From assembly GCA_029266525.1 (NCBI GenBank), contig JAQSWQ010000018.1:1-64000 (forward strand): a DNA stretch of 64,000 bases. The letters are read 5' to 3'. Positions 19,222-28,747 of the stretch are shown here, one piece after another. This DNA comes from Microvirga sp. (GTDB lineage: Bacteria > Pseudomonadota > Alphaproteobacteria > Rhizobiales > Beijerinckiaceae). Both the position numbers and the translations under genes were made by a program. Every line of letters starts with the position of its first letter. Position 1 is the first letter of the stretch. The notes under the pieces are model-generated. The model did not search any database and had not been told where the DNA came from. It saw nothing but the letters and a program-made list of their open reading frames with translations.

Positions 19222-20073
19222 GTGAACTCCGCCTCCATCGGGCGCCTTCCGGGCGAACGCCTGCATCTCTCGCACGGACCGATCGATGTGGTGCTGAGGG
19301 GCTGGGGCGGCGGTGCGCAGGTTCGGCGGGCGCACGAGGCAGCAAGTACGCGGTTCCGGACCATTCTCGGCGAGCTTGTCGCCGAGCTGGCGGAACTCCG
19401 GCGGCCGATCGCCGACGGCCCTCGCGTCGAAAGTCCGGTCGGGCGCCGCATGGCCGCTGCGGTTCGGCCCTTCTCGCACGAGTTCATCACGCCGATGGCG
19501 GCGGTCGCCGGCAGCGTCGCGGACGAGCTTCTCGCCGCGATGCTGAGCGAAGCCGATCTCGCCAAGGCCTTCGTCAATGACGGCGGCGACATCGCCCTGC
19601 ATGTTGCGCCGGGCGAGACGCTTGCGATCGGCATTGCCGGCGATTTCTCGCGCGGGTCTCTGCCGGCGCTCAATGGCGCCCTCACGGTCACGGCCGAGGA
19701 CCGCATCGGCGGCATCGCCACCTCCGGCTTCAACGGGCGCTCCTTGACCTTCGGAATAGCGGATTCGGTCACGGTGCTCGCGGCGAACGCGGCTGCCGCC
19801 GACGCCGCGGCGACGCTCATCGCGAACGCGGCCGTCCTGGACAGCCCGGCAATCAAGCGCCGGCCCGCGCGCGCGCTCGATCCCGACAGCGACCTCGGCG
19901 AGCGGCTCGTCACCAGCGCCGTCGGGCCGCTGTCGCCCAAGGAGATCGCGCTGGCGCTCGTGAACGGGAAGATGTGCGCTGAAATCTATCGCGGACGCGG
20001 CCTCATCCGGGGCGCGGCGCTCATGCTGCGCGGCGAAGCGCTCTGCGTTGGAGAGCCTCGGCTGCTGGGCTGA
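19222..20073 (+). CDS. UPF0280 family (ApbE-like) protein
   Basis: The 283-aa protein, starting with GTG, matches the UPF0280 family, which is distantly related to ApbE flavin transferases. Conserved features are ITPMAAVAGSVADELLAAM near residue 90, FVNDGGDIALHV near 115, and GGIATSGFNGRS near 165. The family often lies next to redox enzymes. The start is 37 bp after the MarR stop, so it is probably the last gene of the operon. By analogy with ApbE it may help attach or supply a flavin to a partner, possibly the ring reductase; this is inference, as no UPF0280 activity is seen in the sequence. Confidence 0.8.
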   Translation: MNSASIGRLPGERLHLSHGPIDVVLRGWGGGAQVRRAHEAASTRFRTILGELVAELAELRRPIADGPRVESPVGRRMAAAVRPFSHEFITPMAAVAGSVADELLAAMLSEADLAKAFVNDGGDIALHVAPGETLAIGIAGDFSRGSLPALNGALTVTAEDRIGGIATSGFNGRSLTFGIADSVTVLAANAAAADAAATLIANAAVLDSPAIKRRPARALDPDSDLGERLVTSAVGPLSPKEIALALVNGKMCAEIYRGRGLIRGAALMLRGEALCVGEPRLLG

Positions 20074-20081
20074 ACCTGGTG

Positions 20082-20115
20082 TTGTTGCGAAACAATCTTG
20101 CTCATTCGCGAAACA
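20082..20115. promoter_or_regulatory. Paired GCGAAACA direct repeats before the globin gene
   Basis: GCGAAACA occurs at 20087-20094 and again at 20108-20115, exactly 21 bp (two helical turns) apart. The first copy lies in an imperfect palindrome TTGTTGCGAAACAA (20082-20095). Such helically phased repeats about 80-110 bp before a start suggest a regulator binding site for the globin gene. I do not recognise the motif. Confidence 0.3.
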
Positions 20116-20197
20116 TTTCTCCCGCGCGCGAGACATCAGGTGGAAATGGCGACGTGAGATAGGTCAGCAAGATTGACCCGCTAGGCACCTCCAAGCC

Positions 20198-20635
20198 ATG
20201 AACCCCGCCGACATCCAGCTCGTCCGAAACGGCTTCGCCGCGGTATCGGCCGATCGCAAAGCTTTCGCCGCCGCACTCTTCGGACGCCTGTTCGCGCGAG
20301 ACCCCGGGCTTCGCGCCCTCTTCGCGACCGACCTGGACGCGCACGGCGCCAGGGTGTTCGGCGCCCTCGCCCAGGTCGTGAAGAGCCTCGACCGCCTTGA
20401 CGCTATCACCGAGAACCTGCGGACCCTCGCTCGCCGCCACGTCGCCTACGGCGTCGAGCGCGAGCATTACGACCTCCTTAGCGATGCGCTCCTCGGCGCC
20501 CTCGCGGAGCGCCTCGGCACGGCCTTCGATGCCAGTGCCCGCGCCGCTTGGCGCAACGCCTATTCGGTTCTCGCCAACACCATGATCGAGGCCGCGGGCT
20601 ATCGCCTGCGCGAGTGCACCGACAGCGCCGCCTGA
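20198..20635 (+). CDS. Bacterial globin
   Basis: The 145-aa single-domain haem protein resembles Vitreoscilla-type haemoglobins and the globin part of flavohaemoglobins. It opens with DIQLVRNGFAAVSADRKAFAAALFGRLFARDP. The likely proximal His is in LARRHVAYGVEREHYDLL near residue 85, and the C-terminal helix has AAWRNAYSVLANTMIEAA. It could bind O2 or NO, or aid respiration at low oxygen. No reductase domain is attached, although a ferredoxin-NADP reductase gene lies 520 bp downstream. It probably has its own promoter (phased repeats upstream) and does not overlap its neighbours. Confidence 0.88.
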   Translation: MNPADIQLVRNGFAAVSADRKAFAAALFGRLFARDPGLRALFATDLDAHGARVFGALAQVVKSLDRLDAITENLRTLARRHVAYGVEREHYDLLSDALLGALAERLGTAFDASARAAWRNAYSVLANTMIEAAGYRLRECTDSAA

Positions 20636-20660
20636 CGCGTGACGGAACGCCCATGTCAGG

Positions 20661-20683
20661 AAGATCATTTGTGTACGAATGAT
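20661..20683. promoter_or_regulatory. Second copy of the candidate MarR operator
   Basis: In reverse complement this 23-bp site differs at one position from that at 9348-9370. Together with the next base it forms an imperfect 22-bp palindrome (20663-20684: GATCATT ... AATGATC arms around GTGTAC). It ends about 37 bp before the broken ferredoxin start at 20721. Its presence links the ferredoxin/ferredoxin-reductase genes to the same regulon as the hydroxylase and oxidoreductase operons. Confidence 0.55.
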
Positions 20684-20720
20684 CTTGCGATCACCTGCGC
20701 GCGCTGGGTAGGGTTGCGCG

Positions 20721-22223
<1,503 letters not shown>

Positions 22224-22295
22224 GCTTACGCTTGCGGCACCTCGCGCTCGTCGGGTAGGCTCATTCGAACCTCCGCATCCCCCGGCTGAACCATC

Positions 22296-23075
22296 ATGGA
22301 CCTGCAGATCGAAGGATTGCGCGTGCTCGTCACCGCGGGCGCGGGCGGGATCGGGCTTGAGATCGTGCGCGCTTTCCGGCGCGAGGGCGCCAAGGTGCAT
22401 GTCTGTGACGTGGACGACGGGGCGCTCGGCGCCCTCGCCGAAGACCGCCCCGAGGTGACGCGCTCGAAGACCGACGTCGCCGACCGGGGTCAGGTCGCGA
22501 AGCTGTTTGAGGATTCCTCGAAGGCGCTCGGCGGCCTCGACTGCCTCGTCAACAACGCCGGCATCGCCGGGCCGACCGGTCGCGTCGAGGAGATCGACCC
22601 TGCCGATTGGGACCGGTGCCTCGCCGTCGACATCACCGGCCAGTTCAACTGCGCACGTCTTGCGGTCCCGCACCTGAAGCAGAGCCGAAACGGCAGCATG
22701 TTCAATCTCGCCTCGGCCGCCGGCAAGTTCGGCTTTCCGCTGCGTTCGCCCTATGCCGCGGCGAAATGGGGCGTGGTCGGCTTCACCAAATCGCTCTCGA
22801 TGGAACTCGGCGAGTTCGGCATCCGGGTGAACGCGATCCTGCCCGGCATCGTCGAAGGCGACCGCATTCGGCGCGTCTTCGAGGCCAAGGCGAAGGAGCG
22901 CGGCGTCGCGCCAGAGGAGCAGCTGAAACTCGCGATGACGCAATCCTCGATCAAGGAACTCGTTCAGCCGCAACAGCTCGCGAACATGATCGTCTTCCTG
23001 GCCTCGCCCCTTGGGCGCACGGTATCCGGCCAGGCAATCAGCATCGACTCGGACCTGCAGTCGCTGGTAGGATGA
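22296..23075 (+). CDS. SDR family oxidoreductase
   Basis: The 259-aa classical short-chain dehydrogenase has a cofactor motif GAGGIGL near residue 13, NNAGIAG near 90, the catalytic Ser in NLASAAGKFGF, and YAAAK near 155. An acidic residue follows strand 2 (CDVDDG), which favours NAD(H). The C-terminus ends SGQAISIDSDLQSLVG. It starts 72 bp after the ferredoxin reductase in the same direction and could belong to the catabolic set, but no operator was found before it. Substrate unknown; many family members act on 3-hydroxyacyl or polyol substrates. Confidence 0.9.
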   Translation: MDLQIEGLRVLVTAGAGGIGLEIVRAFRREGAKVHVCDVDDGALGALAEDRPEVTRSKTDVADRGQVAKLFEDSSKALGGLDCLVNNAGIAGPTGRVEEIDPADWDRCLAVDITGQFNCARLAVPHLKQSRNGSMFNLASAAGKFGFPLRSPYAAAKWGVVGFTKSLSMELGEFGIRVNAILPGIVEGDRIRRVFEAKAKERGVAPEEQLKLAMTQSSIKELVQPQQLANMIVFLASPLGRTVSGQAISIDSDLQSLVG

Positions 23076-23185
23076 AGATGCGGGCCGCTCGCGTTCGCTT
23101 TCGAACTAAGCAACTGAAAGCGAGCCAGGGCGTTTCCTGAACAAAGGTTCAGTCAAGGAGAAGGTCGAAAGGGCCCCGCACCGCC

Positions 23186-24739
23186 ATGGCCGTCGCCATC
23201 CCATCTCTCGCTCATGATCCGGTTGGCGGTGCGTCGGCGGAACGTGACAAGCCAGCATTAGGTGCGGCGGCCGGTCGTCTCATCGTCGTCTCGAACCGCG
23301 TGCCGGTGCCCGCGGGCGCCGGATCGCCCAACGCCGGGGGGCTTGCGGTCGCGCTCGATGCAGCGCTGAAGCAGCGCGGCGGGCTGTGGTTCGGCTGGTC
23401 CGGCAACACGGTCGACGGGCGCGAGCCCGAAACCCAGACGCACGAGTTCGGCAACGTCTCCTACGCCGTCACCGACCTCGCCCGGCGCGACCTCGACGAC
23501 TACTATCACGGCTTCGCCAACCGCGCGCTCTGGCCGGTCTGCCACTACCGGCTCGACATGACCGGCTTCAACCGGCGCAACACGGCGGGGTACTTCCGCG
23601 TCAACGAGTTCTTCGCGCGCCGCTTGGCCCAGCTGATTCAGCCCGACGACGTCGTCTGGATCCACGACTACCATTTCATCCCGCTCGCCTCGTATCTGCG
23701 CGGCATGGGCTTCACGAACCGGATGGGGTTCTTCCTCCACATCCCGTGGCCGCCCGGCGATCTTGCGGGCGTGCTGCCGGCCTACGATCTCATCCTGCGC
23801 GGCTTTGCCTCCTACGACCTGGTCGGCTTCCAGACGCCGCTCGACGCGCGCAACTTCAGCGAAGCGATCACCGATGGCGGCGGCCGCGCGGCCGGCGAGG
23901 GCTGCTACGAGGCCTATGGCCATCGCTTCAGGGTCGGTGCCTTTCCGATCGGCATCGACACGCAGGGGTTCCGGCAGCTCGCCGAGCAGGGCGAGCGCAA
24001 CGGCGTCGTGCGCCGCACCGCCGCAAGCCTTGAAGGCAAGGCGCTCATCATCGGCGTGGACCGGCTCGACTACTCGAAGGGAATCTGCGAGCGCATCGAC
24101 GCGTTCTCCTGCTTCATCGAAAACAACCAGGCGCTCCGCAACCGCGTCACCTACCTGCAGATCACTCCGAAATCGCGCTCCGAGGTGCCGGAATACGCGC
24201 ATCTGCAGCGCGAGGTCGCGGAACAGATCGGCGAGACCAACGGCCGCTACGGGGATGTCGACTGGACGCCGATCCGCTACATCAACAAGCCGATCGGCCA
24301 CACGGCGCTCGCCGGCCTCTATCGGCTCGCCCGCGTCGGCCTTGTGACGCCGCTCCGCGACGGCATGAACCTCGTGGCCAAGGAGTACGTCGCGGCGCAG
24401 TTGGGCGACAATCCGGGCGTGCTGGTGCTCTCGCGGTTTGCCGGCGCCGCGCAAGAGCTCGACGGCGCCCTGCTGGTCAATCCCTACGACACCGATGCGA
24501 CCGCCGGCGCGATCAAACGCGCCCTCGACATGCCGCTCGACGAGCGCAAGGAGCGCTGGTCCGGCATGATGGCGCATCTCGAGCGCAAGACGGTGGCCAA
24601 TTGGTGCGGCGACTTCCTCAGGACGTTGGCCGCCCAGGAGGGCTGTCCCGAGCCCGCTTCGTCGAATGGCGAGGTGCTTGCGCCGGACCTCGCGAACGCC
24701 TCTCGTCGCACGCCGCTCTGGGACGCGGTCAAGAACTGA
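23186..24739 (+). CDS. otsA: Trehalose-6-phosphate synthase
   Basis: The 517-aa GT20 enzyme makes trehalose 6-phosphate from a nucleotide-glucose and glucose 6-phosphate. Family motifs are clear: [11 protein letters not shown] near residue 32, [26 protein letters not shown] near 155, and [11 protein letters not shown] near 290, with EYVAAQ near the C-terminal nucleotide site. About 30 N-terminal residues precede the core. No trehalose-6-phosphate phosphatase (otsB) is seen in the window, so the second step must be encoded elsewhere. It opens the plus-strand alpha-glucan cluster. A short perfect hairpin (CTGAAC/GTTCAG, 23137-23152) lies 33 bp before the start. Confidence 0.95.
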   Translation: MAVAIPSLAHDPVGGASAERDKPALGAAAGRLIVVSNRVPVPAGAGSPNAGGLAVALDAALKQRGGLWFGWSGNTVDGREPETQTHEFGNVSYAVTDLARRDLDDYYHGFANRALWPVCHYRLDMTGFNRRNTAGYFRVNEFFARRLAQLIQPDDVVWIHDYHFIPLASYLRGMGFTNRMGFFLHIPWPPGDLAGVLPAYDLILRGFASYDLVGFQTPLDARNFSEAITDGGGRAAGEGCYEAYGHRFRVGAFPIGIDTQGFRQLAEQGERNGVVRRTAASLEGKALIIGVDRLDYSKGICERIDAFSCFIENNQALRNRVTYLQITPKSRSEVPEYAHLQREVAEQIGETNGRYGDVDWTPIRYINKPIGHTALAGLYRLARVGLVTPLRDGMNLVAKEYVAAQLGDNPGVLVLSRFAGAAQELDGALLVNPYDTDATAGAIKRALDMPLDERKERWSGMMAHLERKTVANWCGDFLRTLAAQEGCPEPASSNGEVLAPDLANASRRTPLWDAVKN

Positions 24740-24756
24740 TCCCGCCTCAAGCCTAC

Positions 24757-24783
24757 GGAACCGGACGCCGCGCCCGGAGCGTT
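24757..24783 (+). promoter_or_regulatory. EcfG-like promoter before glgX
   Basis: GGAAC at 24757-24761 and CGTT at 24780-24783 match the general-stress sigma factor consensus of alphaproteobacteria, but the 18-nt gap is one longer than the usual 16-17. The site lies in the otsA-glgX gap, 47 bp before the glgX start, so it could give glgX and the genes after it a stress-inducible promoter independent of otsA. Confidence 0.35.
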
Positions 24784-24830
24784 GTACATTCCTCAGCGCT
24801 CGTCTCGCTGCCTCAGCGACAAGGACCAGC

Positions 24831-26933
24831 ATGTTTCGGATCGACGAGGGTAGTCCCGCGCCGCTCGGGGCGACGTTCGACGGGAAGGGCGTGAACTTCG
24901 CGCTGTTCTCCGCGAATGCCGGAAAGGTCGAGCTGTGCCTGTTCGACGCGCAGGGCCGTCGGGAGACCGACCGTATCGAGCTGCCTCGGCGAACGGACCA
25001 TATCTGGCACGTCTATATCGAGGGCCTTTGCCCGGGGCAGCTTTACGGCTATCGGGTGCACGGACCCTACGACCCGCGCCACGGGCACCGGTTCAATCCG
25101 CATAAGCTCCTGGTCGATCCATATGCGCGCCAGATCTTCGGCCGCATTCGCTGGCACGATGCGCTGTTCGGCTACCGCATGGGCGCGCACCGCGGCGACC
25201 TTACCCCCGACCGGCGCGATAGCGCGCCGATGATGCCGAAATGCGTCGTCGAGGACCCGACCCATCACTGGGGAGACGACCGCCCGCCGCGCTACTCGTT
25301 TACCGACACCGTCGTCTACGAGGCCCATGTGAAGGGCCTGACCGAGCTCCATCCGGGAGTGCCGCAGGCGATCAAGGGCACTTATGACGCCCTCGGCCAC
25401 CCGGCTACGGTCGAGCATCTCGTCAAGCTCGGCGTCACCGCCATCGAGCTCCTGCCGATCCATGCCTTCATCGACGACCGTTTCCTTGTCGAGAAGGGAC
25501 TGCGCAACTACTGGGGCTACTCAACACTCGGCTATTTCGCCCCCGAGCCCCGATATCTCGGGCCGTCCGGCGTGGTCGGGTTGAAGAGCGCAATTCGCGC
25601 GCTGCACGATGCCGGTATCGAAGTGATCCTCGACGTCGTGTACAACCACACCTGCGAAGGCTCGGAACGCGGGCCGACGCTGTCCTTCCGCGGCATCGAC
25701 AACGCCGTCTACTATAAGCTCTCGCCCGAGAACCCGCGCTTCTCTTGGGATTCGACCGGCACTGGGAACACGCTAAACCTCAGCCACCCGCGCGTATTGC
25801 AGATGGTTCTCGATTCGCTGCGGCATTGGGTCGAGACCTACCACGTCGACGGGTTCCGCTTCGATCTCGCCTCCACGCTTGCGCGCGATCCCTACGATTT
25901 CAATCAGCGCGCGGCTTTCCTGCAGGCCTGCCTGCAGGACCCGGTGCTGAGCCGCGTCAAGCTCATCGCCGAGCCTTGGGACGTCGGTGCCGGCGGCTAT
26001 CAGGTTGGCGGATTCCCGATCGGCTGGTCGGATTGGAATGATCAGTTCCGCGACACGATCCGGGCCTTCTGGCGCAGCGACCCGGGCCAGCTGCCGAAGC
26101 TCGCGCAGGTGATGACCGGCTCGCGCGAGATCTTCGCGCCGTCGGGCCGCCAGACCTGGGCCTCGGTCAATTTCGTCACCGCCCATGACGGCTTCACGCT
26201 CCACGACCTCGTCAGCTACAACGACCGGCACAATGAAGCCAATGGGGAAGACAACAAGGACGGACACAGTCACAATTTGTCCTGGAACTGCGGTGTCGAG
26301 GGCCCGACTGACGATCCGGGCGTGCTCGCGTTGCGCGGGCGACTGAAGCGCAACTTTCTTGCGACGGTTCTGCTCTCCCAGGGCGTGCCGATGCTGCTTA
26401 TGGGCGACGAGCTCTCGCGCACGCAGGCCGGCAACAACAACGCCTATGCCCAGGACAACGGGATCAGCTGGCTCCACTGGACGAAGGACCAGGGCGATCC
26501 GGAGCTCCTTGCCTTCGTTCAGGCGTTGATCGGGCTGCGCAAGCGTTACGATGCGTTCCGCCGCCGCGACTTCCTCACCGGCGCGACGGTGCCGAAGAAC
26601 GGGCTGAAGGACGTCTATTGGCTTGCACCGGAAGGTCGCGAGATGACCACCGGCGATTGGGGCGACGGACTGCGCCGCGCCTTGGGCATGCAGCTCGGCA
26701 ACGATGCTTCCGATGGCCAGCGCTTCCTCATCCTGATCAACGCCGCGCCCGATCCGATCGATTTCCACCTCGCGAAGCAGCCCCACGATTCTTGGGTCCA
26801 GATCTTCGACACGCGCCTGACCGGCGGCCTCGTGCGCCAGCAGCCGGCCACGTTGAGATCGGGGGGAACCTTCCGGATGGAATCCCGTTCGCTAGTGCTC
26901 TTCCAGCACGCGCCCACGGCTCCCAATCCCTGA
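24831..26933 (+). CDS. glgX: Glycogen debranching enzyme
   Basis: The 700-aa GH13 isoamylase-type enzyme cleaves alpha-1,6 branches. An N-terminal CBM48-like domain (PLGATFDGKGVNFALFSANA) is followed by the catalytic domain with DVVYNHTCEG, nucleophile Asp in DGFRFDLAS, acid/base Glu in LIAEPWDVG, and the third Asp in TAHDGFTLHDLVSYN with the GlgX-typical NRHNEANGEDN-like stretch (here DRHNEANGEDNKDGH). I start at ATG 24831 (MFRIDEGSPAP). Its stop overlaps the treZ start (TGATG). Linear chains it releases would feed TreY. Confidence 0.95.
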   Translation: MFRIDEGSPAPLGATFDGKGVNFALFSANAGKVELCLFDAQGRRETDRIELPRRTDHIWHVYIEGLCPGQLYGYRVHGPYDPRHGHRFNPHKLLVDPYARQIFGRIRWHDALFGYRMGAHRGDLTPDRRDSAPMMPKCVVEDPTHHWGDDRPPRYSFTDTVVYEAHVKGLTELHPGVPQAIKGTYDALGHPATVEHLVKLGVTAIELLPIHAFIDDRFLVEKGLRNYWGYSTLGYFAPEPRYLGPSGVVGLKSAIRALHDAGIEVILDVVYNHTCEGSERGPTLSFRGIDNAVYYKLSPENPRFSWDSTGTGNTLNLSHPRVLQMVLDSLRHWVETYHVDGFRFDLASTLARDPYDFNQRAAFLQACLQDPVLSRVKLIAEPWDVGAGGYQVGGFPIGWSDWNDQFRDTIRAFWRSDPGQLPKLAQVMTGSREIFAPSGRQTWASVNFVTAHDGFTLHDLVSYNDRHNEANGEDNKDGHSHNLSWNCGVEGPTDDPGVLALRGRLKRNFLATVLLSQGVPMLLMGDELSRTQAGNNNAYAQDNGISWLHWTKDQGDPELLAFVQALIGLRKRYDAFRRRDFLTGATVPKNGLKDVYWLAPEGREMTTGDWGDGLRRALGMQLGNDASDGQRFLILINAAPDPIDFHLAKQPHDSWVQIFDTRLTGGLVRQQPATLRSGGTFRMESRSLVLFQHAPTAPNP

Positions 26934-28747
26934 TGCGGTCCATCCATTCCATGCCCTTCGGCGCCGAGCTCGGCGCGGAGGGAGTAAGATTTGCGCTCTG
27001 GGCGCCGAGCGCGCGCCGGGTCGCACTCCTGCTCGACGGCCGGGAGCTTGCAATGCCTGAGGCCGGTTCGGGCTGGCGGCGCCTCGTCGTTCCGGAGGCG
27101 CGCGCCGGCGCGGTCTATTCGTACCGGATCGATGGCGAGCTTACGGTGCCGGACCCCGCGTCGCGCTGCCAGGCGGAAGACGTGGCCGGCCCGAGCGTCG
27201 TCGTGGATCCGGAGACGTATGAATGGTCTGCCGCCTCGTGGTCCGGCCGGCCATGGGAAGAGGCGGTGCTCTATGAGGCGCATGTCGGCACGGCGACGCC
27301 GGAGGGCACCTATGCCGGGCTTGCCGAGAAGCTTCCGGAGTTGCGCGATCTCGGGGTCACCGCAGTCGAGCTGATGCCGCTCGCCGACTTCCCGGGACGG
27401 CGCAACTGGGGCTATGACGGCGTCCTGCCCTTCGCGCCCGATGCGAGCTACGGCACGCCGGATGACCTCAAGCGCCTGATCGACGAGGCGCATCGGCTCG
27501 GGCTGATGATGTTCCTCGACGTGGTCTACAACCACTTCGGCCCGGCCGGGAACTACCTGCACAGCTACGCGACGAGCTTCTTCACGGAGCGCCACCAGAC
27601 GCCCTGGGGAGCCGGGATCAACTTCGACGGCGTGGAGGCGCGCCCGGTCCGCGACTTCTTCGTCCACAACGCGCTCTATTGGCTCGAGGAGTATCGCTTC
27701 GATGGCCTGCGCTTCGACGCCGTGCACGCGATCCTCGACGACAGCGAGCGCAATATCGTCGCCGAGATCGCCGAGCACGCGCGCGCCTCGCTGCCCGCCC
27801 GCGAGATCCATCTCGTTCTCGAGAACGAGGCGAACGCCGCGCGCTGGCTTCTGCGCAACCAGGCGGAAAAGCCGACGCTCCACACCGCGCAGTGGAACGA
27901 CGACATTCATCACTGCTGGCACACGCTGCTGACCGGCGAGCATGACGGCTATTACGAGGATTACGCCGACAAGCCGGTCGAGCGCCTCGCGCGCTGCCTC
28001 GCAGAGGGCTTCGCCTATCAGGGCGAGCTCTCCAAGCATAAGGGCGGCCTACGCGGGGAGCGGTCGGCGCATCTGCCACCCTCGGCCTTCGTGGCCTTCC
28101 TTCAGAACCACGACCAGATCGGCAACCGCGCGTTCGGTGAACGCATCTCCGCGCTGGCCGCGCCGGAGCGACTAGCGCTCGCGCGTGCCGGCCTGCTGCT
28201 CTCGCCGCAGACCCCGCTGCTCTTCATGGGCGAGGAATGGGCGGCCTCGAACCCTTTCCTGTTCTTCGTGGATTTCTCGGACGATCCGGAGCTGGCGCGC
28301 GCCGTCCGTGACGGGCGCCGGCGCGAGTTCGCGAACTTCAAGAGCTTCGCCGAGCAGCACGCCGAGCGGCAGATTCCCGATCCTACGGCGGAGGAAACCT
28401 TCCGCCTGTCGGTGCTCGACTGGGCCGAGCCCGAGCGCCCGCCGCATGCCGGTATCCGCGAGGAGGTGCGCCGCCTGTTGCGGCTGCGGCAGGGTGAAGT
28501 CGTGCCGCTGAGCAAGACCGGGTTCCTCGGCGCCAGCCGTGATCTTCCGACGCCGGACAGTCTTGACGTCGTCTGGCGCTTCGAGGCCGGAACGCTGCGC
28601 TTCTTGGCCAATTTCGGCGGGGAGCAGCGTGCGTTCGCCGAAACCGCCGGGGAGCGCATGCTGTGGTCGAATGCGGGCGAGCCGGCTCGCGGCTGGGTGC
28701 GGCTCGGCCCCTGGACCGGCGCCTTCCTGAAGCGTCAAGGCCGGTGA
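26933..28747 (+). CDS. treZ: Malto-oligosyltrehalose trehalohydrolase
   Basis: The 604-aa GH13 enzyme releases trehalose from the maltooligosyltrehalose made by TreY. The N-terminal domain (GVRFALWAPSARRVALLL) precedes a barrel with VVYNHFGPAGNYL, nucleophile Asp in GLRFDAVHAI, acid/base Glu in HLVLENEANA, and third Asp in LQNHDQIGNRAFGER. Length is normal. Its ATG shares a base with the glgX stop, and its stop overlaps the GTG start of the malQ-treY fusion, so all three are coupled. A broken second treZ lies at 47637. Confidence 0.95.
   Translation: MRSIHSMPFGAELGAEGVRFALWAPSARRVALLLDGRELAMPEAGSGWRRLVVPEARAGAVYSYRIDGELTVPDPASRCQAEDVAGPSVVVDPETYEWSAASWSGRPWEEAVLYEAHVGTATPEGTYAGLAEKLPELRDLGVTAVELMPLADFPGRRNWGYDGVLPFAPDASYGTPDDLKRLIDEAHRLGLMMFLDVVYNHFGPAGNYLHSYATSFFTERHQTPWGAGINFDGVEARPVRDFFVHNALYWLEEYRFDGLRFDAVHAILDDSERNIVAEIAEHARASLPAREIHLVLENEANAARWLLRNQAEKPTLHTAQWNDDIHHCWHTLLTGEHDGYYEDYADKPVERLARCLAEGFAYQGELSKHKGGLRGERSAHLPPSAFVAFLQNHDQIGNRAFGERISALAAPERLALARAGLLLSPQTPLLFMGEEWAASNPFLFFVDFSDDPELARAVRDGRRREFANFKSFAEQHAERQIPDPTAEETFRLSVLDWAEPERPPHAGIREEVRRLLRLRQGEVVPLSKTGFLGASRDLPTPDSLDVVWRFEAGTLRFLANFGGEQRAFAETAGERMLWSNAGEPARGWVRLGPWTGAFLKRQGR

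Noticed and set aside
23137-23152. GAAC-AAAG-GTTC before otsA as a LexA site
   Set aside because: This inverted arrangement matches LexA of Gram-positive bacteria. The LexA of this group uses the direct repeat GTTC-N7-GTTC, as found before imuA. I keep it only as a hairpin.
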